From Boseongicola sp. SB0665_bin_10 (GTDB lineage: Bacteria > Pseudomonadota > Alphaproteobacteria > Rhodobacterales > Rhodobacteraceae), in the NCBI GenBank assembly GCA_009838075.1, contig VXSG01000052.1:1-64000 (forward strand): a stretch of 64,000 bases of DNA. Direction: 5' to 3'. This document shows, one piece after another, positions 48,301 through 54,894 of this stretch (positions are counted from its first letter, which is position 1; each line of letters begins with the position of its first letter). Position numbers and translations under genes: made by a program. The notes beneath the pieces are model-generated. The model worked only from the letters and a program-made list of their open reading frames with translations. It ran no database searches and was not told where the DNA came from.

Positions 48301-49711
48301 CATCGGTCATCTCGAAGCGGCCGCAGGGGTCGCGGGCCTCATCAAGGTCTTGCTCTCCATGAGGCATGGCGTGATTCCGAAGCACCTGCATTTCAGGAAT
48401 CCCAACCCGCACATCGATTGGGACGAGCTTCCGGTGCAGGTGACGGCGCAAGAGACGGCCTGGCCGCCAGCGCCTCATCGCCAACCGACGGCCGGAATCA
48501 GCGCATTCGGCATTTCGGGCACGAATGCCCATCTGCTTGTCGAGGGATACAAGGCACAAATTGGCGAAGCCGGGCAGAGCGGCGTGCAACGTTCCCCGGC
48601 CGGGTCCGCGCAGCGCGTATCGGCGCGTCTGCCGATGTCTCCTGGGAACGGGGAACTGGTGAACGGCGGGCTCAAGCCACGCGGCATGCGCCTGCTGCCC
48701 CTGTCGGGCAAGTCCTCCAGTGCACTCAAGGACTTGGCCGACCGGTATCTCGGTTGGCTCGACGAACACGCAGCGGACATCTCGTCCGACGTCGATGCTG
48801 GCATGTCGTTTCTTGCTGACATGTCGTGGACGGCAGCCATCGGGCGCAGTCACTTCGAGTGTCGGGCGGGCGTCATCTTCAAGGACGTTCCGACACTGAC
48901 TGAAGGACTGGAGCAAGTTTCCGCAGGCGGCAGCACCGCGAAATCGCAACGGCACGAAAGGCCTGCGTTCGTCTACTCCGGAGAGGCCGGTGACTGGCAA
49001 GGAAAGGGAAGAGTGCTGTACGATTGCGAGCCAGTGGCGCGGGCAGTCCTGGAGCGTTGCGACGCGGCACTTCGCGAGGAACACGGCATGTCCCTGTTCG
49101 ACACGATTTCAGGGGAAGCCCGGAATGGGGACGATCCCTTGCTGATGCAGACCTCCGCCTACGCCCTTCAATGTGCAGTGACTGCGCTCTGGTCCAGCCT
49201 GGGGATCTCGCCTGGCGCGATTTGTGCAAGCGGAATTGGCGAAATCGCGGCTGCGCAGGCGGCGGGTGTGTTCGACCTTGAAACCGGCGTTCTGCTTGCG
49301 GCGAGGCGGGGCCAACTGAATGGGAATGATGGCGTGGATTGGGCGACCGGAGATGTCGAGTCGTTCCTGGAAGGCGTTTCGCTTGCGCCTGTCCAAGTGC
49401 CGTTGCTGGACGGCAAGTCGGGCCAGATGATCCAGCCGGGAACGATGCCTGACAGATCGAACTGGAGCGCCGGCGTATTCCGTTCTCCGGAATCGTCTGA
49501 CGGGCTGGCGGCGTCAGCGAACTTGGGGGAGACGACAATCGTGGAGATCGGCCCCGATGGCGAAGGCGGCCACGTTCGATCAGCGGCGAATGTGTACGAG
49601 GCAGGACTCGCGCTCGATTTTGCCGGTCTCTTCGCTGGCGAGGCGCGACGGCGCATCTCGGTGCCGGGATATCCCTTCCAGCGTCGGAGCTTCTGGTTCG
49701 ATCGCGTGTGA
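39353..49711 (+). CDS. type I polyketide synthase: KS-AT-DH-cMT-psiKR-ER-KR-ACP-KS-AT(inactive)
   Basis: A 3452-residue multidomain enzyme; numbering from ATG 39353 (ATG 39395, with GGAG upstream, is also possible). KS1 is about 29-460 (Cys203, EAHGTGT, NLGHLES). AT1 is 593-880 with Ser686 in GHSVGE and RAFH, which suggests malonyl-CoA. DH is 960-1280 with His993 (DHRVFERVIAPG) and Asp1167 (LDGCFQ). The C-methyltransferase has EVGAGTGSAT near 1494. A structural KR half precedes the ER (1890-2210, HAGAGGVGLAAIQLA). KR is about 2225-2405 (TGGLGGIG; His2371 at the usual Tyr). ACP has Ser2534 in GMDSLMA. A Pro/Gln-rich linker (2583-2642) leads to KS2 (2646-3066, Cys2811), then a shortened AT in which the catalytic Ser position is Gly3294 (ASGIGE). 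The protein ends after the post-AT linker with no ACP or thioesterase. The product is probably a reduced, methyl-branched chain; its identity is unknown. Confidence 0.93.
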   Translation: MTNGMQPDDTAEHRMSSGHHGNETSRLAEPVAVVGMACRFPGAPDIPSFWHLLETGGNAVTDGAPASGPNRLEELFKDPRNLQGACRYCAYVDDIDQFDARFFRISPVEAELLDPQQRMMLETSWQALEDAGMDPDRLKESLTGVYSGISNDEYRMLVTDSERPGEAAASLYALSGTNLNGTCGRVSFVLGFMGPAKAVDAACASSLLSVHDAVADLQQGKADLAIAGGVQAILNSRIFELRADSMMLSPDGQCKAFDSSANGYVRGEGCGAVVLKRLRDAEADGDRIWAVIRGAAVNHGGASVGLTVPHEPALEKVIEAALSQAGIPASDVDYLEAHGTGTAVGDPIEINAVARVYGKGRKADQPLLVGSVKTNLGHLESAAGIAGLIKAVLVMQRGVIPKHLHFRDPNPSVDWDGLPLQVTSSMMDLPARNGRPRVAGVNSFGISGTNVHLLVEEYPASGTAPYAPDRVVGPGQAVVVQQPPKVTIDPTRHGQACQKREVRLLPLSAKSGQALRDLAKRYLSWLDEQLDAFSAEGGLPEQVLADMAWTAGVGRCHFDCRAGLTFDCVGQLRKQLEGLAETGLQEAPRAVATVAFAYTGQGSQWAGMGRDLYDREPVARMVFDRCEEVFLEERGTSLLDVMFGRDGNGQLGDTAWEQPALYALECALTAQWASVGIRPDMVLGHSVGEIAAAQAAGVFSLEDGMRFAATRGLLLSQTEGGAMAAVFAPPDKVEAAVRAANAESGGVGVNMAADNGLHQVVSGPVADIESLSTRLESEGVRVRRLNTTRAFHSALIEPVLDALQASLDHVTVQPPELTVVSNLTGRAVNGGQLLDGAYWRRHAREPVAFASGARTLAELGADVILEIGPGSVLAPMASSAWPESAPAPVVLSSLRPAPTDSPEGSGSIAEAVAGAYRSGLPIRFEGLFPGETRRRISVPGYPFQRERYWLSAPRQRRSVEGHPLLGLRRESASGEITYETDLFPKDPEWLNDHRVFERVIAPGALYGTMAASASRAGASGPVVVEDMQLHNPLVFAEEAQGDEAGTNGRKVQILISDSGDEGPGRLQILSKGSAETEWTLHAECRVAGGTSAPGAVERVDLERLKDELSPVDASVLYQARASTGIDLGGSFRSLGNLWARQGEALGEVSLQDGAGLTGPEIHPLVLDGCFQVVAAARIQGSAEDETTYLPFGWERLWLAADVFPEKVVCHVRMHAATEDSQAETGVPAEVLSGELRIYDLDGALLGGLDGYTIKRATRAALFSAIEGVNDLLYEVVWRERSLVPAIIAADFLPEPAVAAGGLMPLADYLEEEGVARAHRSALLSDLDRWSRARAIWTLEKLGWRRSAGEIVESEELRRQLGVMDEHKRVFRRILEMLARSDVLQEDGDRFVVKAGHDDPLPEDVRPDPESFADNLAELHPHGATEIGLFRRCGAALPDVLRGEMDPLTLLFSSGYPTPGDLYLDAPIARAANRLLRDAVRALVAKLPAGRRLRVIEVGAGTGSATASVLPELPEGRFDYMYTDISAGFFAEAESRFGDGGGCIEYRPLNIENDPVAQGFDAHAYDLIIASNVLHATRYLDETLGHCLTLLAPSGQMVALENLRGQGWMDLTFGQLDGWWRFADDYRPHHALASPDVWRRALGDAGFDAAEILGLDASRPDEMPDRGVIVAKGPDKVSEAPGTWVLVADRGDMAAELADGLAARNQTVLVVSDGSECGKKSETNGVATASVDFKRRESWQALLEDLPDDAPFSGVVHLPALEGHGAGASTGDIAQDVQHAGASALALVQGVIDSDRIPGKGIWFVTRGAQALERETNGALAGATLWGFGKAVAREAAHLVPRMIDLDPTVIAPAADLVDELMYPDSENHIAVRRGVRQAARLVRTEDGPERLDLPQEADWVLTPDPTGVFEKPCVTQLPALPLEGREVRVAVEAAGLNFWDVFRSLGFIEEGNLGREMCGRVVAVGPEVANVSAGDQVVGLGFGAFAGEMVTHEELVAPAPPDIPVSGLATVPSAFVSAALSYELSGLEADDRVLIHAGAGGVGLAAIQLARAAGAEVFATASAPKQAYLKSLGVKHVFDSRQTDFGKEILDATDGAGVTVVLNSLTSEGFIDASLSCLAQGGRFVELARRDILSVEEMAALRPDVAYDILELDVLKKTDPEWVGRVLRDVVARVAAGELKPLIHSRWPLAEAGAALRFMRSARHLGKIVVAAQPLASGRLREDRTYLVTGGLGGIGLAVAEWLADLGAGTIVLNGRRSPGEDAQEAIRALEGRGVTVRVELADVSKDAAVDEMLARMDEELPPLAGVIHSVGVLSDGALTNQNWDRFETVLWPKVLGAWHLHRATANRDLDLFLLFSSRVGVMGNPGQANHASANAFLDQLAGHRRALGLPGQAIAWGAWSEIGEAAEQKDRIERQRSALGGRWFTPQQGIRALDRLVRQDVTTSVVMAMDWSVFEEAVDDRPAFLEDLLSSVAEDGADAGVSSEDLLSRLANANAEERDSLLVTFLQQELQAVLRLPSAPAPTVGFFDLGMDSLMAVELRNRLNRAFAGQCKVSNTVVFDYPEIQALARHIGDELGEIDSEAAPRPSPDPQPKARRAQEPQPPAQPAPKPQPEARSVPEQQPKAPPVPQVQPASERSSGVQHDQERIAIVGMACRLPGAPDLFSYWRQLKAGAEAVTDGRRDEGPWSGIIGDPTAAEATNRRGGFVEGLDKFDAKFFGIQPIEARKMDPRQRMLLETSWHALEDAGIDPGLLKGTRASVFAGLGSSEYRDLIAAAGQDDSYLGTAASVAIGRIAFSFGFMGPAVPLDMTCAASLVAVHQAAASLRQREVDLALAGGVHAILSPPVMRFMREYGMLSRTGLCRTFDADADGFVRGEGCGIVILKRLKDAEADGDRIWGVVQGSAVNQNGAAAALTVPNGTAQERLYEEALAQAGIAPRDLDYLEVHGTGSELGDPIEVRAASAVYGRERDAERPLLLGTVKTNIGHLEAAAGVAGLIKVLLSMRHGVIPKHLHFRNPNPHIDWDELPVQVTAQETAWPPAPHRQPTAGISAFGISGTNAHLLVEGYKAQIGEAGQSGVQRSPAGSAQRVSARLPMSPGNGELVNGGLKPRGMRLLPLSGKSSSALKDLADRYLGWLDEHAADISSDVDAGMSFLADMSWTAAIGRSHFECRAGVIFKDVPTLTEGLEQVSAGGSTAKSQRHERPAFVYSGEAGDWQGKGRVLYDCEPVARAVLERCDAALREEHGMSLFDTISGEARNGDDPLLMQTSAYALQCAVTALWSSLGISPGAICASGIGEIAAAQAAGVFDLETGVLLAARRGQLNGNDGVDWATGDVESFLEGVSLAPVQVPLLDGKSGQMIQPGTMPDRSNWSAGVFRSPESSDGLAASANLGETTIVEIGPDGEGGHVRSAANVYEAGLALDFAGLFAGEARRRISVPGYPFQRRSFWFDRV

Positions 49712-50059
49712 GGGCATTGGCCCGAGACGCCCAAGGCGTGCAATTTGGCAGCAACTGATCACCGGTTCGCAAGGCTCGTGACCAGGTCAGTCCCGGAAAC
49801 GCGGCGGATGCTTCGGCCGGAGGCCGGCATTTTCGAGCAATGGCTCAACACGCTTTGCCGCGGTCCATGAGGAGGCGCATGGCGCCCGCAAGTTGAGAAT
49901 GCCGCCGGCGCAGAGGATCAAGGAGGCCCTTCGGCTGAAGGCGGCCGGACCGCCGCCACCGCAACCTGCGACACGGGTCTTGCCGCGTCCTTTCAAGGAC
50001 CCTTCGCAGGCGATGTCAGCATCCGGATTGCACGTCCCGTCCGGGCGCGGGCGGTCGAT
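49712..50059. other. convergent intergenic stretch
   Basis: Lies between the stops of the PKS (plus) and the hydrolase (minus). No gene is seen and I find no clear T-tailed hairpin. Confidence 0.35.
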
Positions 50060-51019
50060 CTACACGATTTCCTGGCCTGCCAGGAAATTCCGCAGCATTG
50101 CCGCGCACTGCTCCGGCTGCTCCAATTGCAGCAAGTGCGACGCCTCGGGCACAAAGTCATAGTCGACGTCGGAAACGTGACCCAGGTCAAATGTGGGAAG
50201 ATAAGTGAATGGAAGCGTGGGGTCGGCGCCGATGACCTTCGTTGGGCAGGTCAGCGTCGTCAAGTCCAGCAAAGGCGAAAAGCTCCTCACGAATTCCGCG
50301 ATCTGGGCCTCGTACTCGCGAGGACAACGGAGTTCAAATGCCTCTCCGTCGGCGGTCCTGCGAAGAGTTGATCGTGCCATGAGTTCTCGCACGCCTGGCA
50401 CGACACGGGCAAATCCGGGGAAGATGGAAAGGAGTTCGGCAAATTGCTGCTCGGACTTGAATCGCACGGTTCGGTTCCGGATTGTCGCGGCCATTCGTTC
50501 CGCAGACTGGATGAACTCCTGCTCGCTGGCAGTGGGCTTGCACAGGGGCGGATCGAACAGAACCAGCGCGGAATAGGCATCGCTGAAGGAAAGGAGAGTT
50601 ATCAACGCGGAAAGGGAATGGAACACGCCCACAGTCGGTTTTTCCCCGTATTGCCGAACAACGGCGGAGAGAATCGCGTCATGGTCGGAGATCAGCGTCG
50701 GAATGTTATGATTCTGCTGGTCGCCGACCTTGTTGCGTCCGTGGTTCCTGAGGTCGTAGACCATCAGGTCGAAGTCGTTGGCCAGCAAGGACCAGAACGG
50801 ATAGTAAGGATCGACGGCGAGACCGTTGCCATGGCTCAGCACGAGCCGAGGACCGGATGGATTGCCGTGCTGACGCACCGTGGTTACAGTCTGCTCGTCC
50901 AACTGGACATCGCATGTCGAATGAGGGGTCGGCACCTCCCAAAGCGCCTCTTCTGGCGCGGACAGAAGACCGGATTCCTGCCGATCAGGGTCTTCGACTG
51001 GAACGTGGTTCGAAATCAC
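50060..51019 (-). CDS. alpha/beta hydrolase, candidate releasing enzyme of the PKS pathway
   Basis: A 319-residue alpha/beta hydrolase. The oxyanion segment is LSHGNGLAVD (about 61-70), followed by MVYDLRNHGRN. The nucleophile elbow is GVFHSLSAL with Ser135, an unusual form of GxSxG in which both glycines are replaced (Phe and Ser). The catalytic His is His295 in EASHLLQLEQPEQ, with an acid probably in VIGADPTLPF. It has no signal peptide. The PKS lacks a thioesterase, and this gene sits between the PKS end and the free ACP gene, so product release or chain transfer is the most likely role; this is inference. Confidence 0.78.
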   Translation of the reverse strand: MISNHVPVEDPDRQESGLLSAPEEALWEVPTPHSTCDVQLDEQTVTTVRQHGNPSGPRLVLSHGNGLAVDPYYPFWSLLANDFDLMVYDLRNHGRNKVGDQQNHNIPTLISDHDAILSAVVRQYGEKPTVGVFHSLSALITLLSFSDAYSALVLFDPPLCKPTASEQEFIQSAERMAATIRNRTVRFKSEQQFAELLSIFPGFARVVPGVRELMARSTLRRTADGEAFELRCPREYEAQIAEFVRSFSPLLDLTTLTCPTKVIGADPTLPFTYLPTFDLGHVSDVDYDFVPEASHLLQLEQPEQCAAMLRNFLAGQEIV

Positions 51020-51226
51020 TTCATGCGAGCCTGGTTGGCCGAAGCCGGGACGGTTTCACGAAATCTTAGCACTGGTCGCACGATGTCCTCGGCATGGTCC
51101 GAAATTGGCGCCGGAACTCTCGAATCATGGTTCAGTCCACGACCACCGCCTCGAGCAATTCAAGGACCGGAATTGGGCCTTTGGCGGCGGGAGCGCTGCG
51201 GCACGCATGCGCTCCCCGACTTTCTG

Positions 51227-51454
51227 TCAACCGCGTGCGTCAATAAAGTTCACAAGATCCCGCAGGGTCTCGAATTGCCGGCACTCTTCGGCGGCCAGTC
51301 CTAGACTGAACTCTTCGTTGACAAGCTTGAAAAACGAGACGCAATCCACCGACGACACGCCGGAGTCGACGAGCTTTGCGTCAAAATTGGGCTCGCGGCC
51401 AACGTCCAGATTGTCGTCAATGATCTTCTTGATGCGGTCTTCGGTTGATGACAT
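51227..51454 (-). CDS. discrete acyl carrier protein
   Basis: A 75-residue ACP. The phosphopantetheine site is Ser35 in VDSGVSSVDCVSF; the usual DSL is SSV. Helix I (EDRIKKIIDDNL) and helix III/IV (FETLRDLVNFIDA) fit the four-helix fold. The ATG at 51454 has GGAGGAGG 8-9 bases upstream, a strong ribosome site. A promoter candidate lies 117 bp upstream. Because the PKS second module (KS2-AT) ends without a carrier, this protein is a natural candidate to hold the extender or chain in trans, with the hydrolase downstream in the same direction. Confidence 0.82.
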   Translation of the reverse strand: MSSTEDRIKKIIDDNLDVGREPNFDAKLVDSGVSSVDCVSFFKLVNEEFSLGLAAEECRQFETLRDLVNFIDARG

Positions 51455-52175
51455 GAGAATTTGCCTCCTCCAGCAGAGATTCGACAGACGCAAACTCACG
51501 CCCGCCCTACAGAACTTCCCGAATCATGACACGGGGAGTCGAAGCCCCGCGCCGCAGAAGCGGTTCGGGAATTATAGGGGTTTCGACGGCACTGAAAAGC
51601 GCCATTTGACCCGGCCATTTGCGTTCGCGGTCCCGGGACGTTTCCCGCGTTCCCGCGCCGTCCTTCGGTGGCCGGCGCGACAGATCGCGTCGCATTCCTT
51701 GGGACATGCCGAATTTTCCGGTTGGTCGTCAGACGGGGACACCCGCCACTGACCCCGCGCCCGTGATCCCGCGTGGCCCGCGTCATTCGCGGAGACTCCT
51801 CGTTCGAACAGGGTGCCGGGCCGGACGATGTGGCCCCGACGGGTAGTCACGTCATGCGAGGGATCGCAATCTTGGCCTCAGGAACCATCCTCTCGCAGAC
51901 AGCAAGCCTCCTTGGCGCGCGGGCTTGGCATGCAATGCCCCTGCGACATTTTGTCTTGCCTTGCGGCATATGTCCGTTGCAAGGTTCAAACAGAGGCGTC
52001 GATCTTGGCCCGTCCGATGGCGATGCGGCAGGCGGGCTTCGTTGCAGGGAGCGATACCGTCACCGCGCCTCGCGCTCCGCCAATGTTGGACCGGAGCACT
52101 GCGCAACCACCTTTGGTGGCTGGCAGAATGACTGCAAAGCGGAATTCCCTGGAAAAGCAGAAAGGAGCGCGCGTC
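51455..52175. other. intergenic stretch upstream of the ACP and BCCT genes
   Basis: Holds the ACP promoter candidate on the minus strand (51571-51598) and presumably the promoter for the divergent BCCT gene. The BCCT frame is open back to 51813, but that part is not transporter-like. No other gene is seen. Confidence 0.4.
51571..51598 (-). promoter_or_regulatory. candidate promoter of the ACP-hydrolase operon
   Basis: Read on the minus strand: TTTTCA (51593-51598), 16 bases, then a perfect TATAAT (51571-51576), 117 bases before the ACP ATG. Ten of twelve positions match the sigma-70 consensus. Confidence 0.5.
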
Positions 52176-53795
52176 ATGGCGGAGAAAAGACCGGAAACGC
52201 TCGTGGCAGATGCAGGCCTGATGAAAGGCCTTCATACCGGCATGGGATTCGCGGCGAAGGGGATGGTCGTTGCGTTCGTTGTTTTCACGATCCTGAATGT
52301 CGACTTCGCCAACGGCATCTACCAGGCGATCCGAGGTTGGATCGAGGCGTCGCTGGCGTGGTATTACATCCTGATTGTCGTGTTCATCATGGCTGTTTGC
52401 TTCTACCTCATGTTCTCGAGGCACGGATCGATCAGGCTGGGAGACGACGATGCCAGGCCGGAGTTCAGCAATTTCTCCTGGTTTGCCATGCTCTTCTCTG
52501 CAGGCGTCGGCATCGGCATATTGTTCTTCGGCGTGGCCGAGCCGATCTTCTATTTCGACAACTCGGGTGCATTCGGATATCCGAACAATCCGCACGCGGA
52601 CGCGGCCGGCGTGATCGACATGAACATGAACCGTGCCGTCCATGCCATGCGCGTGACCTATTTCCACTGGGGATTCCACGCCTGGGCCATCTACGTGATC
52701 GTCGGGTTGTGCCTCGCCTATTTCGGTTTCCGCAAGAAGCTGCCGCTGACGCTGCGCTCGTCGCTCTATCCGATCATTGGCGACCGGATCTATGGCCATA
52801 TCGGGCACGGCGTCGACCTTCTGGCAGTGTTCGGCACGGTCTTCGGAGTCGCGACCTCGCTCGGTCTCGGCGTGACGCAGATGGCAACAGGGCTGAACGT
52901 GCTGTTCGGAATCGATCCAGGCATAGCAACGCAGCTCATCCTGATCTTGATCATCTCGATCGTTGCGACGCTTTCGGCCGTATCTGGCGTAGGCAACGGC
53001 ATCCGCATCATTTCGGAATGGAACATATGGCTATCCGTGGCACTGCTGGCTTTCTTCCTGTGCTTCGGGCCGTTCAAGTGGCTGTTGGGCTTCTTCGTGA
53101 CCTCGATCGGAGACTATCTATGGAACTTCATTCCGATGGGCTTCTGGACAGCCGGCACCGAGCGGGAGATTGCCTGGCAAGGCGGCTGGACGGTCTTCTA
53201 TTGGGGATGGTGGATTTCCTGGGCGCCGTTTGTAGGCATGTTCATCGCCCGCATCAGCCGCGGCCGCACGATCCGCGAATTCATGGTAGGCGTGATGTTC
53301 GTGCCCACCACGATTTCCTTCTTCTGGCTGTGCATGTTCGGAGGCAATGCCATCTACATGGAACTGATGGCCGAAGGTGGCGCAGGCACAGCAGGCATCG
53401 TCGAACTGGTGCGTGCGTGGAACCTGCCCGCGGCACTCTACGCCACCATTGACGAGCTGACCGAACTCGCGTTCCTGCAATGGCTGATGGCGGCGTTGGC
53501 GACACTGCTGCTGGCGACCTGGTTCATCACCTCATCGGACTCGGGCACCCTCGTGATCACCACAATGCTGTCCATGGGTAACGACAGCCCGCCGCAGCGT
53601 TTCCGGATCGTGTGGGGCCTCGGCGAAGGATTCGTTGCCGGAGTGCTGCTGCTGGCCGGTGGCCTCACTGCGCTGCAGACGGCATCCATCGCCGCGGCGT
53701 TGCCGATCTCGGTCATCATGCTGTTCATGACCTACGGTCTGCTGAAGTCACTGTCGGAAGACAACGCCTATGTGCCCGCAAAGGCCGCAGCATGA
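52176..53795 (+). CDS. BCCT-family transporter (betaine/choline/carnitine)
   Basis: A 539-residue inner-membrane symporter with about 12 membrane segments. It has the glycine-rich SAGVGIGILFFGVAEP helix, HAMRVTYFHWGFHAWAIY and the aromatic FYWGWWISWAPFVGMFIARISRGRTIREF segment that lines the trimethylammonium pocket in BetP. It should import glycine betaine, choline, carnitine or related osmolytes using Na+ or H+. The ATG at 52176 has AGGAG 9 bases upstream. Its position between the ACP and the phosphopantetheinyl transferase may be incidental, or it could supply an osmolyte or quaternary amine precursor. Confidence 0.93.
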   Translation: MAEKRPETLVADAGLMKGLHTGMGFAAKGMVVAFVVFTILNVDFANGIYQAIRGWIEASLAWYYILIVVFIMAVCFYLMFSRHGSIRLGDDDARPEFSNFSWFAMLFSAGVGIGILFFGVAEPIFYFDNSGAFGYPNNPHADAAGVIDMNMNRAVHAMRVTYFHWGFHAWAIYVIVGLCLAYFGFRKKLPLTLRSSLYPIIGDRIYGHIGHGVDLLAVFGTVFGVATSLGLGVTQMATGLNVLFGIDPGIATQLILILIISIVATLSAVSGVGNGIRIISEWNIWLSVALLAFFLCFGPFKWLLGFFVTSIGDYLWNFIPMGFWTAGTEREIAWQGGWTVFYWGWWISWAPFVGMFIARISRGRTIREFMVGVMFVPTTISFFWLCMFGGNAIYMELMAEGGAGTAGIVELVRAWNLPAALYATIDELTELAFLQWLMAALATLLLATWFITSSDSGTLVITTMLSMGNDSPPQRFRIVWGLGEGFVAGVLLLAGGLTALQTASIAAALPISVIMLFMTYGLLKSLSEDNAYVPAKAAA

Positions 53796-54673
53796 ACGGT
53801 GAAGGTCCGCCCGCCTGAAGCGGGTGGCGTTGACGGACGCCGACGAAGTTGGCCGGCGGCCCAAGCCCGAAACGAGGTCACAGACCGCGTGCTGGCTTGG
53901 GCCGCCGGGCATTTCCGGAGCATTGCCGGTGACTTAGGATTGCGATCAAGCCGACGGCCCGAAAGATCGTCAGTGTCCCGCCTCTTGGCATTCCGCCCGT
54001 GCCGAACGGACCGCCCCGCATCTTCGCCACATCCAGCGCCGGCGCCACCTCGCAATCAGGCAACGAACGCAACATTGCAGGCCTTCTCTCATTGGCAAGG
54101 CAGGAACATCCGGCAGGTCGCGAAACATGGATGATGACGTGTCGAGACGCAGCGCGGTCGCGCCGCAATCGACATGACGCGGGAAGCATGGAAGGCGCCA
54201 TGAACGACATGAGCGGGTGCCCATGGGACGGGGCAGGATCCGGTTCCCGGTCGAACCGGGCACCGTCCTCGAGTGCCGTGCCGGCAGCGCAAAACTGCGA
54301 TCCTCGCCCGACGCTCGAGGACCAATGTCGCCTTGACGGCGTCAGGACGGGGCGTCCTGCCCGCAGCGCTGGATCCGGAGTCGGTCACAGGCGACGAGGC
54401 CCTGTCGCCCTGCCGGACCGCGCCGCCCGGCCAATCAGCCCGGCCGTGCGCTTGGTCGCGTCAACGTCCCTGGCCTCGTCCTAGGCCTGCCTGGTGGCAA
54501 GTCCAACGACCAGCTTGCCGAGCTGGTTTACGTCTCGCGGGCGCTCGGGAGCAGCGTCCAGATCCTTCTCGTCGCCTGTCCCACCAGATCCATGACCGCG
54601 TTCAACCGCTTCAGGCCGCCGATGCCACGTCGTCAGATGGACCGGTGGCGTGTCAACATCACCGGTGTCGCTC
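53796..54673. other. long stretch without a recognised gene
   Basis: Starts after the BCCT stop. All open frames are low-complexity Arg/Pro/Ala shadows without a ribosome site. I see no repeat or RNA. Confidence 0.35.
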
Positions 54674-54784
54674 TCACAGTTGCGCGGCATCCTCGCCTTG
54701 TCCCGTGATCTGGCCAATGTAGTCGGACGCCTGGGAGCAGGAAGCTAGCAAAAAAACGGTCGCGATCAGGGCAAGGTATCTCAT
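54674..54784 (-). CDS. very small lipoprotein (36 residues)
   Basis: Begins MRYLALIATVFLLASC: a positively charged start, a hydrophobic core and a lipobox LASC with Cys16, so the mature peptide would be a 21-residue lipid-anchored tail (SQASDYIGQITGQGEDAAQL after the Cys). AAGGAGAC stands about 6 bases before the ATG. The ATG overlaps the stop of the preceding small frame (ATGA), indicating coupled translation. I do not recognise the family. The signal, ribosome site and coupling together make it likely to be real. Confidence 0.6.
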   Translation of the reverse strand: MRYLALIATVFLLASCSQASDYIGQITGQGEDAAQL

Positions 54785-54894
54785 GATGTCGTCTCCTTCT
54801 TCTGTCCAAACAGGCTGGCCAGCATGCCGATCCGCCCTTCAACGCCGGACATGCGACCTTCGAGACGAGACACACGATCTGATATCGTTCTCAT
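54781..54894 (-). CDS. small charged helical protein coupled to the lipoprotein
   Basis: A 37-residue frame beginning MRTISDRVSRLEGRMSGVEG and ending in KKETTS; the heptad-like spacing of hydrophobic residues suggests a coiled coil. The frame remains open upstream to a TGA at 54952-54954, and that extension (IALGGIAAILLFLWNIHGN) is a good membrane helix without an ATG. If the TGA were TGG the frame would continue to a further stop at 54979-54981, still without an ATG. So this is either a short soluble protein or a damaged small membrane protein. It has no clear ribosome site of its own. Confidence 0.4.
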   Translation of the reverse strand: MRTISDRVSRLEGRMSGVEGRIGMLASLFGQKKETTS

